A stretch of DNA of 64,000 nucleotides from Adiantum capillus-veneris (GCA_014529385.2 CM043962.1:126074970-126138969), one strand, 5' to 3'. Shown: positions 25,512 through 41,387, counted from the first letter of the stretch. The notes: generated by a model from the sequence alone, not told the origin. Numbers and translations: made by a program.

Positions 25512-26348
25512 ATGCCAAATGCAAAGGATAAACAAACACCCCCATCCAAGATGGATACAGGTACAGGTACAAATACAGGGACAGGTAAAGACACACGTGC
25601 AAGAACCGAGAAATCGGTGCTATGCTCGATGCAAGATATTTGGGGCTTTCTTTCATCCTTACAGGAAATGGTGATGAAGCAGGGTGAAGACATCAAAAAT
25701 CTTGCACTAAAGAACCAGGAATTGAAGCACACAATCCAAATACAGAATCTGAATTTGCAACATCAAGATGAGAAAATTCAGGCCCTGCAAGATGCATTAA
25801 ACAAACAGGTCTCCAATGTGCAAGACGCTCTGGCTACACACGACGAGAAGCTTGCACACATCAGTGATAATGCAACAAGAAATACGACCTCCTGGGCACA
25901 TGTAGTAAGAAGTACTCCAAATGCCACTCCGCAGACACATGAGACGTATGCAAATGTAGATGACACAGAGTATAGTGAGCGAGAGAAACGCACTATGAAT
26001 ATTGTGATCCGAGGCATACCCGAATCTGACAATGAGAAAGTACTCATGTTGAATGCGGAGGTCACGGACCTCCTTGCAAACACATTTGGCATGCATGATG
26101 TAGTGGTGTATGGGGCACACCGTGTGGGTAAGCAGAGGCCTGAGAAAAATCGCGCAATTGTATGCACAATGTTGGATGCACGTAAAAGAGCCATCATACT
26201 CGAAAATGCTCGCATTTATCTAAGGGACAGCCCAATTTACATCACTGAAGACAAGACACCCGCGAAACAAAAGGAAAGAAGACACGCATATGAAGAACGA
26301 ATGAAAAAGAACACCACCCCCACAGGGGCAACACCACCAAAAGCATGA
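25512..26348 (+). CDS. LINE A ORF1 protein (coiled coil plus RRM-like RNA-binding domain)
   Basis: 278 codons, intact. After a low-complexity N-terminus (TGTGTNTGTG), residues about 40-110 form a coiled coil (KQGEDIKNLALKNQELKHT, then LQDALNKQVSNVQDAL). Residues about 150-260 resemble the L1-type ORF1 RNA-binding domain: REKRTMNIVIRGIPESD (an RNP2-like strand), GAHRVGK, then DARKRAIILENARIYLRDSP and IYITEDKTPAKQKERR. Known relatives trimerise, coat LINE RNA and act as nucleic acid chaperones. The start is the first ATG with Lys/Pro-rich content; no upstream ATG in frame is better. It ends in TGA, directly followed in frame by ORF2. Confidence 0.9.
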   Translation: MPNAKDKQTPPSKMDTGTGTNTGTGKDTRARTEKSVLCSMQDIWGFLSSLQEMVMKQGEDIKNLALKNQELKHTIQIQNLNLQHQDEKIQALQDALNKQVSNVQDALATHDEKLAHISDNATRNTTSWAHVVRSTPNATPQTHETYANVDDTEYSEREKRTMNIVIRGIPESDNEKVLMLNAEVTDLLANTFGMHDVVVYGAHRVGKQRPEKNRAIVCTMLDARKRAIILENARIYLRDSPIYITEDKTPAKQKERRHAYEERMKKNTTPTGATPPKA

Positions 26349-29300
26349 CAGGAGGAAACCCATGGGACCACGAACATACACGTCACAAGTTGGAATTGCC
26401 GAGGTTTCCCTTGGAACAAAGGGGAAGGATTGACAGAGGTTCTACCACAAGCAGACATACTTTTTCTACTTGAAACGTGGAAACAGGACACATGCAGACT
26501 GCCAAGTATTCCAAGATATATTACACACTCGGTTTGGTGGCCTGGTACTAAGATGCGCGGGCAAGGGGGTGTTGCTATAATGTACAAGGAGGAAATGAAA
26601 AATCAGGTTAAGATATGCAAGATAGATGAACACAAACGATACATATGGGCTGAGATTTGTACATCTGGGAGATCGATGCTCATTGCGGGATGCTACATCC
26701 CACATTGGGAATCCCCGTTCTCTGATTTGCATAATCTCTCCAAGAATGACCCTTTTGCCGACCTATATACAGATATTGCAACCTACACACCACACGGGGC
26801 AGTGATGATACTCGGGGATCTTAATGCTCGCATAGCCAACATACAGGTTCAATTGGTTGACTACTCAATCCATCCCGCCGACAAAGATGGCGATCTTGTA
26901 TTAGATGCAATATGGGATAGATGCTCATGCGATCACCTCATGAATGAACAAGGCTCGGCTTTGATATCCATGATGAATTCTATGCAACTTGTAGTCATGA
27001 ATGGCACCAAGAAATTTGCAAGCTCCGGAACATACACATGCTATACATCAAACCATGGAAGAAGCACTAATGACTATGCGTTAGTTAGCCACAATGCATT
27101 GGATTTAATTGGACACTTTAAAATTGGGGCTCGGTCACCGAACTCGGACCATACTCCAATTCATGTATGTCTAGACCTCCCACACATGCCTACACAACGC
27201 ATCCAAAAGGCGACAAGTGGGGCATATCGAATGCAAGCCACAAAGAAATTCGATTATGCCACTTTTCTGGACAGCCTATTGAGTAGACAATGCATGTCTC
27301 AAAACATTTCAGAAAATTGGGCTACCTTTCGTCAAGCAATAGAAGAGGCTGCAGAGGTCACTATGGGACGATCTAAAAGAAATCACCAACAAGTGAAAGG
27401 TCTCCCTCATAACCCCTGGTTTGATGCAGAATGTAAAGCAGCCAAACGCAAGTTAAAGTGCTTCAATAAGTCCATGAAGGAGTGGGAAAGTGCAGCCAAG
27501 GAATACAGGATGCTGAAAAGGAAAAAGAGAAGGATGCATGAACTTTTGAAGGAGGAGCAAGAGGTGATCAGATTTAAGAAAGAGCCCAAGAAACCATGGC
27601 GCAACATGAAAGGAAAAAAGGAGGATATAATGGGAAATTTCAGCATGGACGAAATGTATGTATATGCACAAACACTCTATGCTCCCACCGATGCTCAAAT
27701 AATGATGAATACTGAAATTCAGGTTGACACTAAGGAACCTATAACTTTTGCAGCGGCTTTGAGAGGTTTGAAAAAACTAGCCACTGGGAAAGCCTCTGAC
27801 ATTTTGCACTTCAACTCTGAAATGCTGAAATGGTCGGGCAATGAAGCCAAGAAATGGATACACTGCATGATGAATCAAGCTATCCACCAAGGCATGCCTG
27901 AAGATTGGCAAGAGAATTGGGTCAAAGCTTTGTTTAAAGGCGGAGACCGTAAGCTACTCACGAATTACCGCACCATCATGGTGGGCTCTTGCATGGCAAA
28001 ACTTTTTGGGAGCCTAATAGAAAACAATACTAGCACATGGGCTGAAAATAGTGGAAAGAGGGCTCTCGGTCAAGCAGGTTTTAGAGCAAAACATAGTATT
28101 ATAGATCACTTGATTACAATCCGGATTATGATGGAAGAGGCGCGACTCAAAGGGGAAACTATGTACTTCAGTTTTGTGGACTTTAAGAAAGCGTTTGATA
28201 CGGTACCTCGTCATGGGTTATGGTCCCGTATGGAGACCATTAGGGTTCCCATACACTTGAGGGTTGCGGTGGCACACCTATACCATGCGGTTCGATGTAA
28301 ACTGAAAATACAAACAGGCTTCTCCAAAGAGTTCTTTAGCACAATAGGAGTCAAACAAGGATGTCCTCTGTCCCCAACATTATTTGGGCTATGCATAGAT
28401 GAGCTTGAGGACTTTATCTGCCAAACAACGCAAGATAATGGAGATGCACCAAACATAGGTCTCATTACTTTGCTACTCCTCATTTATGCTGATGATGTGG
28501 TTCTTTTAGCGCATAGCATGTCTCTCTTGCAAAAACTTTTGGATGCGGTACATACTTTTTGCGAAGCCATAGGACTCTCAGTGAATGTCACGAAAACAAA
28601 ATGTATGGCGATTTGTACACACAAATCAAAGGATCAGCCCGCCCTTATGTATTATGGGCAAGAGATTCAACCAATGGACAGCTTTAAATACTTGGGCATC
28701 ATTATACCCTCGAATCATAGATGGGGGCAATGTGCAAAAACAAGAATTGAAGCAGGACAAGCAAGGTATTACGAGTTTGAAAACATGTGCAACAAAGCGT
28801 CACTAGAAGGTGGGAAATAAAGTCCATGGCTTTCAATGCGTTTGTGGTCCAAACGCTATTGTATGGGGTAGAGGTATGGGGACCAAGTATTCCGACCAGC
28901 ACATGGAATGACATTGAGAAAATTCAGAAAAAGTTCTTATGTAGACATATGGGGATAAAAACCACAACACCATACTCAATGATGCTATTGGAGACTAGAC
29001 AAAGACCATTGGAAATGCTTGCCTTGCAAAGAATGCATAGATATCTCTTGAAGGTGAAGCTGATGCCTCATAACCGTTTGCCTCACATAGCATGAGAGGT
29101 ACGATGTAAGCCAAAAAAGAACCATAAAAGCAAGTTTCTCACATCTAGCCTTGTTGAGGACATCAGGAAATGGTTCTCTAAATGGAATGTGGGAGCACAT
29201 GTGGACATGCATGTAGAGGCAGCTACCGAGCATGACCACGAGCTGATTTTTGAACTACAATTACTTGAGGCTCTCCACAGCAAATGGAAGAATGCAATGC

Positions 29301-29593
29301 ACAGGTCCAAGTTTGAATACTATTGCAAGCACATAAACACAAGATACTGGGAAGAGTACAAGACCGGGGAAACCCAAATACATATCGGGACACCCATGTC
29401 TTACCGTGCGAGAAGGGCCATCACCTTGATGCGGACAAGATCACACATGCTCAAAAGTGAAACGGGAGGATGGCTGAATATTGATGCAAACATGAGGAGA
29501 TACACTCAATGCAACTTGAACTCATTGGAAAATGAGGCACATGTAACCCTTGAATGTCCAGCATATGCACACATTCGGGTCGACTTTCCCTAA
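26349..29593 (+). pseudogene. LINE A ORF2: endonuclease and reverse transcriptase, frameshifted late
   Basis: The open frame starts right after the ORF1 TGA (26346-26348) in the same frame. The endonuclease Asn motif TSWNCRG is at about 26384-26404, before the first in-frame ATG (26430), so translation from that ATG would lose it. Further endonuclease motifs: LLETWKQ (Glu), ILGDLNAR and SDHTPIH. RT: YFSFVDFKKAFDTVP, GVKQGCPLSPTLFG and catalytic YADD at 28485-28496. The long frame ends at 28820. Reading continues with KSMAFNAFVVQTLLYGVEVW (to 29095), then with 29189-29593, where a degenerate knuckle lies near the end (HVTLECPAY). No PIP-like motif is seen. Confidence 0.92.

Positions 29594-30768
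<1,175 letters not shown>

Positions 30769-30827
<59 letters not shown>
30769..30827. repeat. (TC)n tract between LINE B3 and LINE B4
   Basis: About 59 bp of TC repeat; B4 begins immediately after it. Confidence 0.97.
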
Positions 30828-30831
<4 letters not shown>

Positions 30832-31740
30832 GCGAAGCATTGGAGAAGTTCCAATGGCTTCCCCCACGTGTAAGAAGACACATACCTCGTCGGCCGCCCA
30901 CAAAGCCTGCTTCATGCCAACAAGGAAGAGGATGTCGGCAATAAAGAAGGAAATGAGAGATGAAGAGATGAAGTGGAAGAGTGGAGGAAGGAGAGGAGCA
31001 CTATTCTTCAAAGATGGAGTGAAGAAAGAGATAGCATGCGTAGAACTTTGCTCGAGGAGAAAGTGGTCATCCAAGATTCCATAATCCGAAATCTACAAGG
31101 TCAGCTTCTTGAACCCAAAGTGGGTGACTTGAAGAAGGGGAATTTCAGCCTTCCATGATGGAGGAGCTAAACACAATCACAGAACAAGTGCAGGTCATCC
31201 AAGAGGAGTAGGAAAAGAAGTCATCTTGGGTCGAGCTCACCATTAAGAGACAAAAGAAAGTGGAGGCGGCCGAGAAGTGGATCGAGGTCGCCAAGAAAGG
31301 GAAAGGTAAAGAGGCTTCTTCTACACCTACCATCAATAACATGACCCTCGAAGAAGAGCAAAGAAGGCCAGTTCGTGCCCTCATGTGAGGGTCACCAGCC
31401 TCAAGGATGAAAACAATGTTGAGAAAGAGGTCACAAGCCTCATGTCCATGATGAAGATGGAGAAGCCTTTACACACAAAGGCATGAAGGGTGGGCAAGAG
31501 GAGTGAAGGCGCGGGAGAGTCCTCAAAGGACAGAGCACTCATTCTATGTTTCCCCTCCTTGGAGGATAAGGAGTTCTTGAAGAAGAGGCCAACCCTCAAG
31601 AAGACATGTATTTTTCTTGGTATGGATCTCACAACTGGCTCACTTGAGAGAGGTGATGCCACAGATTACAGCAGAAAGGGAGAAGGAAAAGGTTGCCTTG
31701 TACAAAGATAGTCGAGTGGTGATTGTAGAGCAACACTCTA
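30828..31740 (+). pseudogene. LINE B4 ORF1, broken
   Basis: Coiled-coil remnants occur at about 30930-31140. The linker WIEVAKKGKGKEASSTPTIN followed by NMTLEEEQRR (about 31277-31365) is uninterrupted here and shows the ancestral frame lost in B1. An Arg-to-stop change follows at RALM. The RNA-binding part survives as GRALIL-like RALILCFPSLED near 31530 and ERGDATDYSRKGEGK in a shifted frame. Confidence 0.82.
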
Positions 31741-31775
31741 CATGACGGTGTGAGACCTATGGGACCATACTGAAG

Positions 31776-34700
31776 ATGGCAGCCTAGAATGGTAATGGTT
31801 GATCTTATAGGCTGAATGTGGGTGTGCCTTTGAGGATAACTTTCGGGATAGGAACATTATATTCTTCTCAAAGACTCGTACGGCCCTAGGCAGATGATGG
31901 GAGACAGCTTGCCGGACTGACACGAGATCTGAGTATGGGAGCAAAGGATCACAAAAGTAGCAGTAATACATTTGCAGCTCTACAATGTTGGATCGACCAT
32001 TACAGACATGCTTCAAAGAGGTGAGACCTACTTTAAGTGGGTGGATTGGTCAAGAGCTGTGAAGTGGGTACACTCCTAGGTGGCAAGCCAGTGCTCTTCA
32101 AGACATTGCATGCAAGCTTCATTGAGCTACACCAAGAGTATCGCGAAAGCGATGTCTTGCTCATAGATGACAGCAGCTGGTACGAGTGTATGTACAATAG
32201 GTGGGCACATACATCATCATGCATGAAATTACGAAGAAACGTGTGGAATACCTAGTCACCACATTGGGCACATGGGTAGTGGATTGGCATGAAGTTGAAG
32301 ACTGACTCACATTTGTGCAGAGGTGGAAGGGACCAAAAAAATCAAGGGGGATGGTGACATCCTCCTCCTAGGGGACTTCAATGCTCGGACAGTCTTCTAT
32401 GACACTTCAGAGGAGATGCTTAGAGAGCTAGATATAGGAGATTTGGAGCTTGACACACATTCACAAGACAAAGAGCAGACAAACTATGGGAGACATCTCA
32501 CGGAGATGGCAACTACTGGCCATACTTAATGGCCTACAGGGTTTTCCTAGAGCAGCCAGTTTCACATGCTTTCCACACAAGAATGGGGCAAGCACAGTGG
32601 ACTATGTCATGGCATAGCCGAGCTTCAACCCCTACATTCAAGATTTCACAATAGGACCCACACTAGTGGATATAGCAGTGGATCATGCTCTCTTGACACT
32701 TTCCATCTCCTTTCATTACAGTGCAGCTCGGGTGTCATGAGGGAGGACATATACCCGCTATACATTTACACCATAGAACGACTCTATTCATACAAATGAG
32801 GTCTAGTCGTCTATGCACAGCAAAGCACAGCAACTAGGCCAAGACTCTCAGTGGAGGAGATCACCACTTTAGTGATTTAGACACTGCATGATGTAGCAGC
32901 AGAGGCATACCCACACACTCAGCCTCATCAAAGTCACCATTCTAGGAGCATGCCTTAGGACAGTTGGTATGACGAGGACTATAGAGAGAGAAGAGAGCAC
33001 AGGTTCAGATGGATCTTCTCCTAGGAGTCATCAATCACAGACAGTCTCGGATAGCCTTCCGACGCCTTGTCGACGGAAGAAAGGAGCGTTCCTAGCTCAG
33101 ATGAAGCAATACTTATACCAATTGTTCTTGGGTAGAGACTCAGGAGAGGCATGGCGTTACTTTCATGAGCACTTCCCTCCCCTAGTGATTACTTCCCCTG
33201 ATATGTGGGGTCAATATGCAACATCCTTATATATGGTCCCTAGACAGACAACCCTTCCAGATTCTCTTGAGCCATGCCCATCTACAAGTACCTTCTTCAC
33301 CACTGAGATGGTAAAGACGGCCATTGACAGGATGAGGACCAGGAAGGCATATGATCATGATAGTCTAGTAGCACAGCAGTTTATGCATGCTAGAGATATG
33401 CTCGCACACGTTCTTGCAATTTTGTTCAATCGTATCATGTGTGAGGGTTACCTAAGACTTGGAGACTGTCCACTATTGTGTCTATCTTCAAGGCACATGA
33501 TGCTACGGAACCTGGAAACTACCGTACTATTATGATTGGACACACATTGGCACAGTCATATGCATCTAACCTTGAGCAACACTTGAGCGGATGGGTAGAG
33601 AGTGAGGGCATACGGGCATCGGGACAGGCTGGTTTCATGAGACGCTTCTCCACTCTTGACCATATTCTAGCACTCAAAGCATCATTGAGGAGGGTAGGGC
33701 ACATGGGAGACGGATTTATTGTAGCTTTGTGGATTTTTGCAAAGCATTTGACATGGTGCCTAGAGCCAGATTGATACGCAAACTTGACATGGTGCCCATT
33801 GAGTTGACTTGGGGGATTATGGCTCTACACAGATTAATGGTGGGACATGTACGCACTCCAAAGGGGACATCTGATTAAGTTCACTCCACTATTGGGGTGA
33901 AACAAGGTTGTCCATTGTCTCCTACTCTATTTTGTATGTATACAGATGAGGTTTTTGATTACATTGACAGAGAGGGTGACAGAGGTGCCTAACTGGCAAG
34001 GACATGGATTCCATTGTTGGTATATGCTGATGATATTGTGTTGATCTTTGACTCACAGAAGGCTATGCAGCGACATTTGGATGCATTACATGGCTTTGTG
34101 GAGGATGCTGGATTGTCTTTAAACCTTGGTTTTACCAAGGTTATGGTGTTTAACACCACACCCCAATGGATCAGGACATTTAGCCCCTACATTCACTCAC
34201 GGTCAGGAAACTGTGGAGTACACAAATGCGCATAGGTAGTCTTCATTGGGCCAAGGTTTTCTTTGAAGAGTGTAGCACAGACTCGATTGACCAAAGCGTA
34301 TGCTGCCTTGGGAGGATTGGAGAGAGGATGTGTTAGCTGGTTCAGTTCCAAGGGCTTCCAGTACTCCCTTGATGCACCATCGTTCTCTCTTACATGGATG
34401 GAGATTACTAGACTCATTCGCCAAGACCTCACCTACTTGGACACCACGAGGACATGGATAGAGCCGACATAGAGGTTGGGAACGAAGATGGCTTTCTATA
34501 GAGAGCATCTTCTCGAACTCACAGGGGATGGATTTGTGATTCAACCCAGCTATATGGATACACATCTATCTCATGGGTTACGGTGTACTATTGGTCAGAT
34601 ACGGACATCTTCACACCAGCTTGAGATTGAGACTGGTAGATTCACAGGGATATGATATGTCGCTTATGCCATCCAAAGCCAGAGATAGAGATGCATTCTA

Positions 34701-35046
34701 CATGTCAATGCACAATGTAATACGAGATAGGGGGTCACTTCCACTGTCTATTCAAAGAAGGCTTTAGACCCTTCTTGGATTGTATCTACTTGAGTTACAC
34801 ACACAGAGAGATTTTACTGAGGAGATCTGGAGAGAGACAATCCCGCAGACAGATTATTGATTTCTTCACACCACCAGCCACCATTGCAAAGCTCAGCTCA
34901 TACTCACAACACCCCCCATACTCTCATTGGCCGAGCATTGCAGCTAGGGAGATCAAGACCTCCACGACTGAGGAGAGGAGCTTCACAACGGCGACGAAGA
35001 CTACAATAGAGGATTCCAGCCACACTATCTGACATCGAGACAAGAT
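31776..35046 (+). pseudogene. LINE B4 ORF2, broken
   Basis: The start corresponds to MATWNCNG but reads MAA-stop-NGNG. Recognisable blocks: ILLLGDFNAR (32350-32385), the region before RT (DSGEAWRYFHEHFPP), RMRTRKAYDHDSLV, RTIMIGHTLAQSYAS, GVKQGCPLSPTLF with frame breaks, YADDIVLI near 34020-34045, and a degraded knuckle near 34660-34720. The PIP-like motif persists as RRQIIDFF (34844-34867). A deletion of several hundred bases relative to B1 lies between RT and the knuckle (around 34340-34350). Confidence 0.85.
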
Positions 35047-35259
35047 GACGATGGATTCATCACCCATTATATCATCCTCTTGTATTGGGCACCCATTTTA
35101 TCAGTGATCACACATACTCCGCATGGTTCCAGCTAGAAGCACTTCTAGATTCATTTTAGTATCTCATTTTTGTGCCCAAACATGGTATCAAATTCTCTAG
35201 TTTTTAACAGATTGGTCTCATAGGTCATTTTGGCCTTTTGAAGATATTAATATATCATT

Positions 35260-36306
<1,047 letters not shown>

Positions 36307-36360
36307 AGAGAGCTTCACATGGATTCGATTGATTAGTGTATATATAAGAGTCGGAAAGCC

Positions 36361-37553
36361 ATGGAAACTTCGGAGATGCATGCTTTGAGTCTTATCAAAA
36401 AATGTTTGCATGAGGACTTCGAGAATGCACGTCAAGTCTGGGAAGGATCCACTCCTCTTATGGAAGTGCGCATCCCTATACAAGAGCTTATGGATCCTGT
36501 TGCTCAATATGCACCTAACGCTGTGATTCTTTTTTTCCCGGGTAGAATGCCTACGGCTCAGGATGTAGGCCAATGCGTTGATTTCCTAATCAAACAACAA
36601 GCAGTCCGAGGGGTTTACTTTGGCGCACGAGGGTTCTACGAAGTCTTGCTGGCTGACATGGATGCTCGCGATGCTCTGCTTGAAATGTCTCTTCAATACG
36701 CAGATGACTCATGTGCTGCCCTGGGCTCTTACCAAGGACTATCAGAGTCTCATTCGTCACAAGTGTCCCTTCTGGGTTGAGGTGGTCAACTTTCCTCGCA
36801 CTTGGCATCATTTTCTTCCTTTGTTGGCTGCTCAAATAGGCAAAGTCATTTGCCCTCCTAAGCTAGAAGCAAACACAAACCGTTTTCGTATTTTGTGGGA
36901 CACAGATATCCCCACACCAGTAGGTATTTCGATCGATTCTGGGGATTCAGTGGTTGGAAAGAGCCCATTTAAGCTTAAAATGGGGCAAGTTTGCAAATTC
37001 TTGCTTCCGTTGTGGCAAATTCGGTCATATGCAGTCCGAATGTCCAGAACCAAATCTGCAACAACCTCCTTCAACCGTCCTTGCTCCTCAACCTCGTTCG
37101 CCTCCGAAACCTTCTACTGAGGTTCAAACTAAAGCAGTTTCAACCTCCTCCCCCACAACTGGCGCGATTAAAGGCAAGGGGAAATAGGTACCATCGTCTG
37201 CACTTTCTGCTTCTCCAAATATTAAAGACAAGGAAAAGAAGAGGTTTCGACCTCTCAAACTTGGATAGTGCCCAAGAAACCCGCAAAAGCTGCTACAGCT
37301 CGTGTTCCGGAATCTTCTCGTAATTATGTGCCTCCTTTCAAGAATGTTGCTCAGAAAAAACTTCCTTGTAATGACAACACTTCTTTGGCTGAACCTTGGG
37401 ACAAGGTTCTTCGTTCTCACAAGGAGGTTGTTACTGTGGAGAAGCTTCTTCATCGCAAGGTGCATTTCCTTTCAATTATCCAAGTCCACGTATTGACCCA
37501 CCTTCTCAGGCACCTTCAATTGGGGAGGATGTATCGATGGGCACTCGTACTTG
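36361..37553 (+). pseudogene. LINE C ORF1 (gag-like, CCHC knuckle), broken
   Basis: METSEMHALSLIKKCLHEDF opens a clear frame to 36780 with QELMDPVAQYAPNAVILFFP and SAQDVG-like TAQDVGQCVDFL. The homologous fragment at 50800-51326 supports this start region. Reading continues in other frames: WVEVVNFPRTWHHFLPLLAA (about 36770-36830), then the knuckle CFRCGKFGHMQSEC (about 37005-37050). A Pro/Ser-rich tail follows. The N-terminal fold is of the DUF4283 kind found in plant L1 ORF1 proteins, by general pattern only. Confidence 0.78.
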
Positions 37554-37610
37554 AGTTTTATTCCCCCTTTTCCTTTCCTCTTTCCTCGTCGACTGTATAT
37601 ACCATATAGA

Positions 37611-40600
37611 ATGCATAGTTCTTTGAATTACATCTCCTGTAATGTGCGTGGGTTATGCAATCACGACAAGTGGCGGCTTACCTGGCACTATGTACATACA
37701 TGTAAAGCAGACATTGTGGTTCTTCAAGAGCATTACAAGCACCAATTTGCAGGGCAGACTTCTTACTTTGCGGGCTACTAGATAGCTTATGCAGGATCAG
37801 TTGGCCATTCTGGAGTGCTTATGCTTGTTCGACATGAACTCTTCCTGAACGTGGTCTTTAATGACCCAGCTGGGCAATGGATGGTCATCCAATGTATTGT
37901 TAATGGAGAAGTTTTCGAATATGAGGATTATATGCATGCACAGCTTCTACAGATAGAGCACGGTTGTGGAGTGCTATCTCTTCTTATTGTTGGCGTTCCA
38001 ATGCCTTTCTCTGCGGGGATTTTAATAATGCACCAAACCTTGCGGATAATACTACTCGCCATTCTCACATGCATCATATGGAACGGCAATCATGGGACCA
38101 ATTTATGTCGACCTTTAATGGGCTTGATTTGTGGCCCTTTTTGCATGTGACTGATCCAGGCTTTACTTTTCAACACAATGCTCAATCCATGTATCGCGCT
38201 CGGCTGGATCGCTGGTATCTTTTTCACATGCAACAATATGATGACTTTGTATGCGAGATGAGGATTGATTATGCTATGTGTCTCTCGGATCATTTTCCCG
38301 TATGCTTGAAACTTCGTTTTGGCTCTTTTGATGTCAATCGCCTACCCAAGAAAAGACTTCTGCATGTCAATAATGCTTATGTCAAGCATGAGCCTTTTCG
38401 CACTATGATTGTGAATATCATCCCACCTTTGCTCTCCCAGATGTATGTTGACATGGACATAGCCTGGTTTCGTTTTGTTACGTGTGTTCAATCAGTTATA
38501 CAAGATTATGGCAGGGATAATTTGTCACAATTAAGGGAACAGGTTAACCAGGCAAAGGATGCTTGTAGCCGATTAATGCACTTGGCTAATCATTCTTCTC
38601 TTACTGACGCTCAAATGACTAAGTTGTTTTCTGCTCGCGCAATATTAAGGCACAATGATGAGTGGAAATTGGCCAAATGGCAGACTCGAGCTCGTCAACA
38701 AGCTTTTGCAGATAAAGGATGTGCTTCTAAACAATTCTTTCAGCATTTGCATCACTCGACGCAGTCTCAAGCTATACGGAGAGTTAAATTACCGTCAAGG
38801 GAGTGGACCTCGACTTTCCGAGAGCTAGCACTAGCCCTACACTCTCATTATGGCAAGATTTTTGAGGGCCCTTCTTCACCCACGAGAGAAGCTCGCCAAG
38901 CGCGTCACATGTTTCTATCGCATGTTACTTCCATTCTCTCGATGCGGCAGGCTCAAGACTTGGAAGCTGCTTTCACTGAGTCAGAATTGTATGCCAGCTT
39001 CCTTGATTTGGGTCGATGGAGAGCTCCTGGTTGGGATGGCCTCTATGTGGAATTCTTATTGTCTTTCTGGGATTATTTGAAGTTGCCTTTATTGTTCATG
39101 ATCAATACAACTTGGGAACAACAGGAATTACCCTCCTCTTGGAAAGAAGGTTTGCTCAAGCAGATCCCTAACCATGCATTGTGTGAAGAATTTTCATATT
39201 GGCGGCCTATTACACTTATGCTTGTGGTATATAACTTAATGGCAAACATGCTTGCTAACCGACTCAAATGCTTTCTACATGAAGGCTTGCATCTATCTCA
39301 ATACGGCTTCATTCCGCGACGTCAAATTACTGATAACCTCGCGAATGTCATTATTCTATGGAATATGCAAAATATACTCGATAGGATGTATTAGTCATGC
39401 AGATCGACATTAAAAAGGCATTTGATACTGTTCTTTCGGATTACATTGCGGATACCATGAGACGTTTGGGCTTTGGGCCTAGGCTATCCCGTGTCGTGCT
39501 TTTCTTGTATGCGAACAATGCACGCTTGCTGGATGGTTCTCTCACAGAATCTTGGCCTTTGGGACGATCGGTAAGGCAGGGCTGCCCTTTGAGTGTGTTG
39601 CTTTATGCGATCGTTACTCATCTCTTGTTTATGTATTTGGATTCCTTTACCTCCACTCGTAGGCTACATGGCCTGACTTTACCTTCTGGTCGACAGTTTG
39701 TTGGTCAGGCTTATGTGGATGACTCTTTGTTCATGCCTCGTAATAACTATGATGATGTAGAACAGATTATGCATACTCTTCACTTGTTTGGATTGGCAGC
39801 AGGTCTCAAAGTTAACTTTTGCAAATCCAAGCTATTGCCTCTGAAAGAGTGTGACTGACATAAGATATTGTGGCCTGGGGAGATTGTTCCTCCACATGTT
39901 CTGGTTCGCCATTTGGGTTATCCACTGGGTTGGAATGTATCGGCTATGCAGAAACTGGATTGGGTGATCCAACATCTGCATTCCAAGTTGAATTATTGGA
40001 AATTGTCCACGTGCCCACTTCATGTGCGTCTCAGGATAGTCTAATTCATCCTTGTGCCTTATGTGCAGTTTTACTTGCCTTTGTTATCCTGGCCTCGGTT
40101 GCGCTTGCAATCCCTCATGTCCAATACTTTAGAGCATTTTTGGCGGACCTTGTCTAGCAAGAGGGGCCTTCGGCTTCTATCTATGGACAAGCTGTGTTCT
40201 CCCAAGCGGCTAGGAGGGTTGAATATTTTGGACTTGAGACGTCATCTTCTGGCTCGGAAAGCTATGTTGTTGCCAGTTTTGGTGGAGCAGCAGCAACCCT
40301 AGGCTCTCATGGTCACACATTTGTGTGCGCACATTGTCACCTCTTCTTTTGGTCATTGGAAACCGACTTATTGGGATGTTTTTGGGAAGCTTGAAGGACA
40401 CATTCCTGGATGTCCATTCACTTCTTCTCATATTGTTGATTGGAGGGTTGTCACTTCGCATTTGGCTTGGGATGGTCGACAATCCTCTGGGGGCAACTCT
40501 CTTTCCCTGGAGAGTCTGCATTGGAGCAGGGTTCTTGCTTCGACTTTGGTTCAACGGTCTCCTCGCCAAGCGTATTTTCTTTCCCAAAAAGAAATCTGTC

Positions 40601-41387
40601 AGGTGCATCAGGTGGTTGATGACTCGGGTTATGTTCTTTCTTTCGCTGATGCCGTTTCCCGCTTTCGGTTGGGTCTTCACTATTCTCCTCTCTGGCGGGA
40701 GATTCAAAACATGGTTTCTGCTCATTCGCCCATTCCTCCTCTGGATGAAGACTCTTGCTTCTTTGATTGGATTCTGGCTACTACTAGATTGGACTACATC
40801 TCAGCTGCCAGTGTCTGTGCCATCCTTCAGTCTGATGTATGGATTGTGCATCGGGGTAATCAGCTGTGGTCGCTTTCCGAGTCATCCTTGTGGTAGCAAC
40901 ACCCATTGTCTCATATTTGGCAGAGTCATCTGCCTATGAAGGAACCTGTTTTTTTGTGGCGGTGCTTGGTGCAAGCTCTACCTGTTGGCAGTGTGTGCTC
41001 GGCATATTGCGCCTTCCCAGTACCCCAGATGCCTTGAAGCTGACGAGACCGTGCCACTTACTGTGGTGTTGTCGTCACTCCAGAGCCTTCATTCGGCAAG
41101 TGTCGATTGCTCTTCGGCTGCGTTTTCCTTCTGGCTCTTTTCATAGACGATTTTGGCTTTTTGGGGTGCTTCGATCACCGCAATCTCAGTTTGCGGTGTT
41201 CTTCACCTGGGTCAGATTTTGGACTACGTGGGTCATCTGGCATCATAGGAACTCCTTAATGTTCCAGGGCACTCTTGTTGACCCCTTTCCCTATTTCAAA
41301 TTGTCTCTTGGTCAAGCACTACATTTTGCCCATGACGCTGGAGACATCACTCTTGATACCTACAGGACTTATTTTGACTGTTTCTAG
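37611..41387 (+). pseudogene. LINE C ORF2: endonuclease, reverse transcriptase, C-terminal region, broken
   Basis: MHSSLNYISCNVRGLCNHDK has the endonuclease Asn, and VVLQEHYKHQ the Glu. An in-frame TAG lies at 37779-37781, and further shifts lead to the 476-codon frame 37964-39394 with FLCGDFNNAPN and SDHFPV. RT: WRAPGWDGLY, FSYWRPITLM and GFIPRRQITDN. A stop after LDRMY at 39392-39394 separates MQIDIKKAFDTV, GRSVRQGCPLS and catalytic YVDD (39712-39723). The remainder (to about 41387) is a decayed C-terminal region with no knuckle I can read confidently. Confidence 0.87.

Noticed and set aside
39268-39330. RRQITDN in LINE C RT as another PIP-like motif
   Set aside because: This is the ordinary RT segment G-F-x-x-x-R-x-I-x-D-N of plant LINEs, and lacks the aromatic pair.
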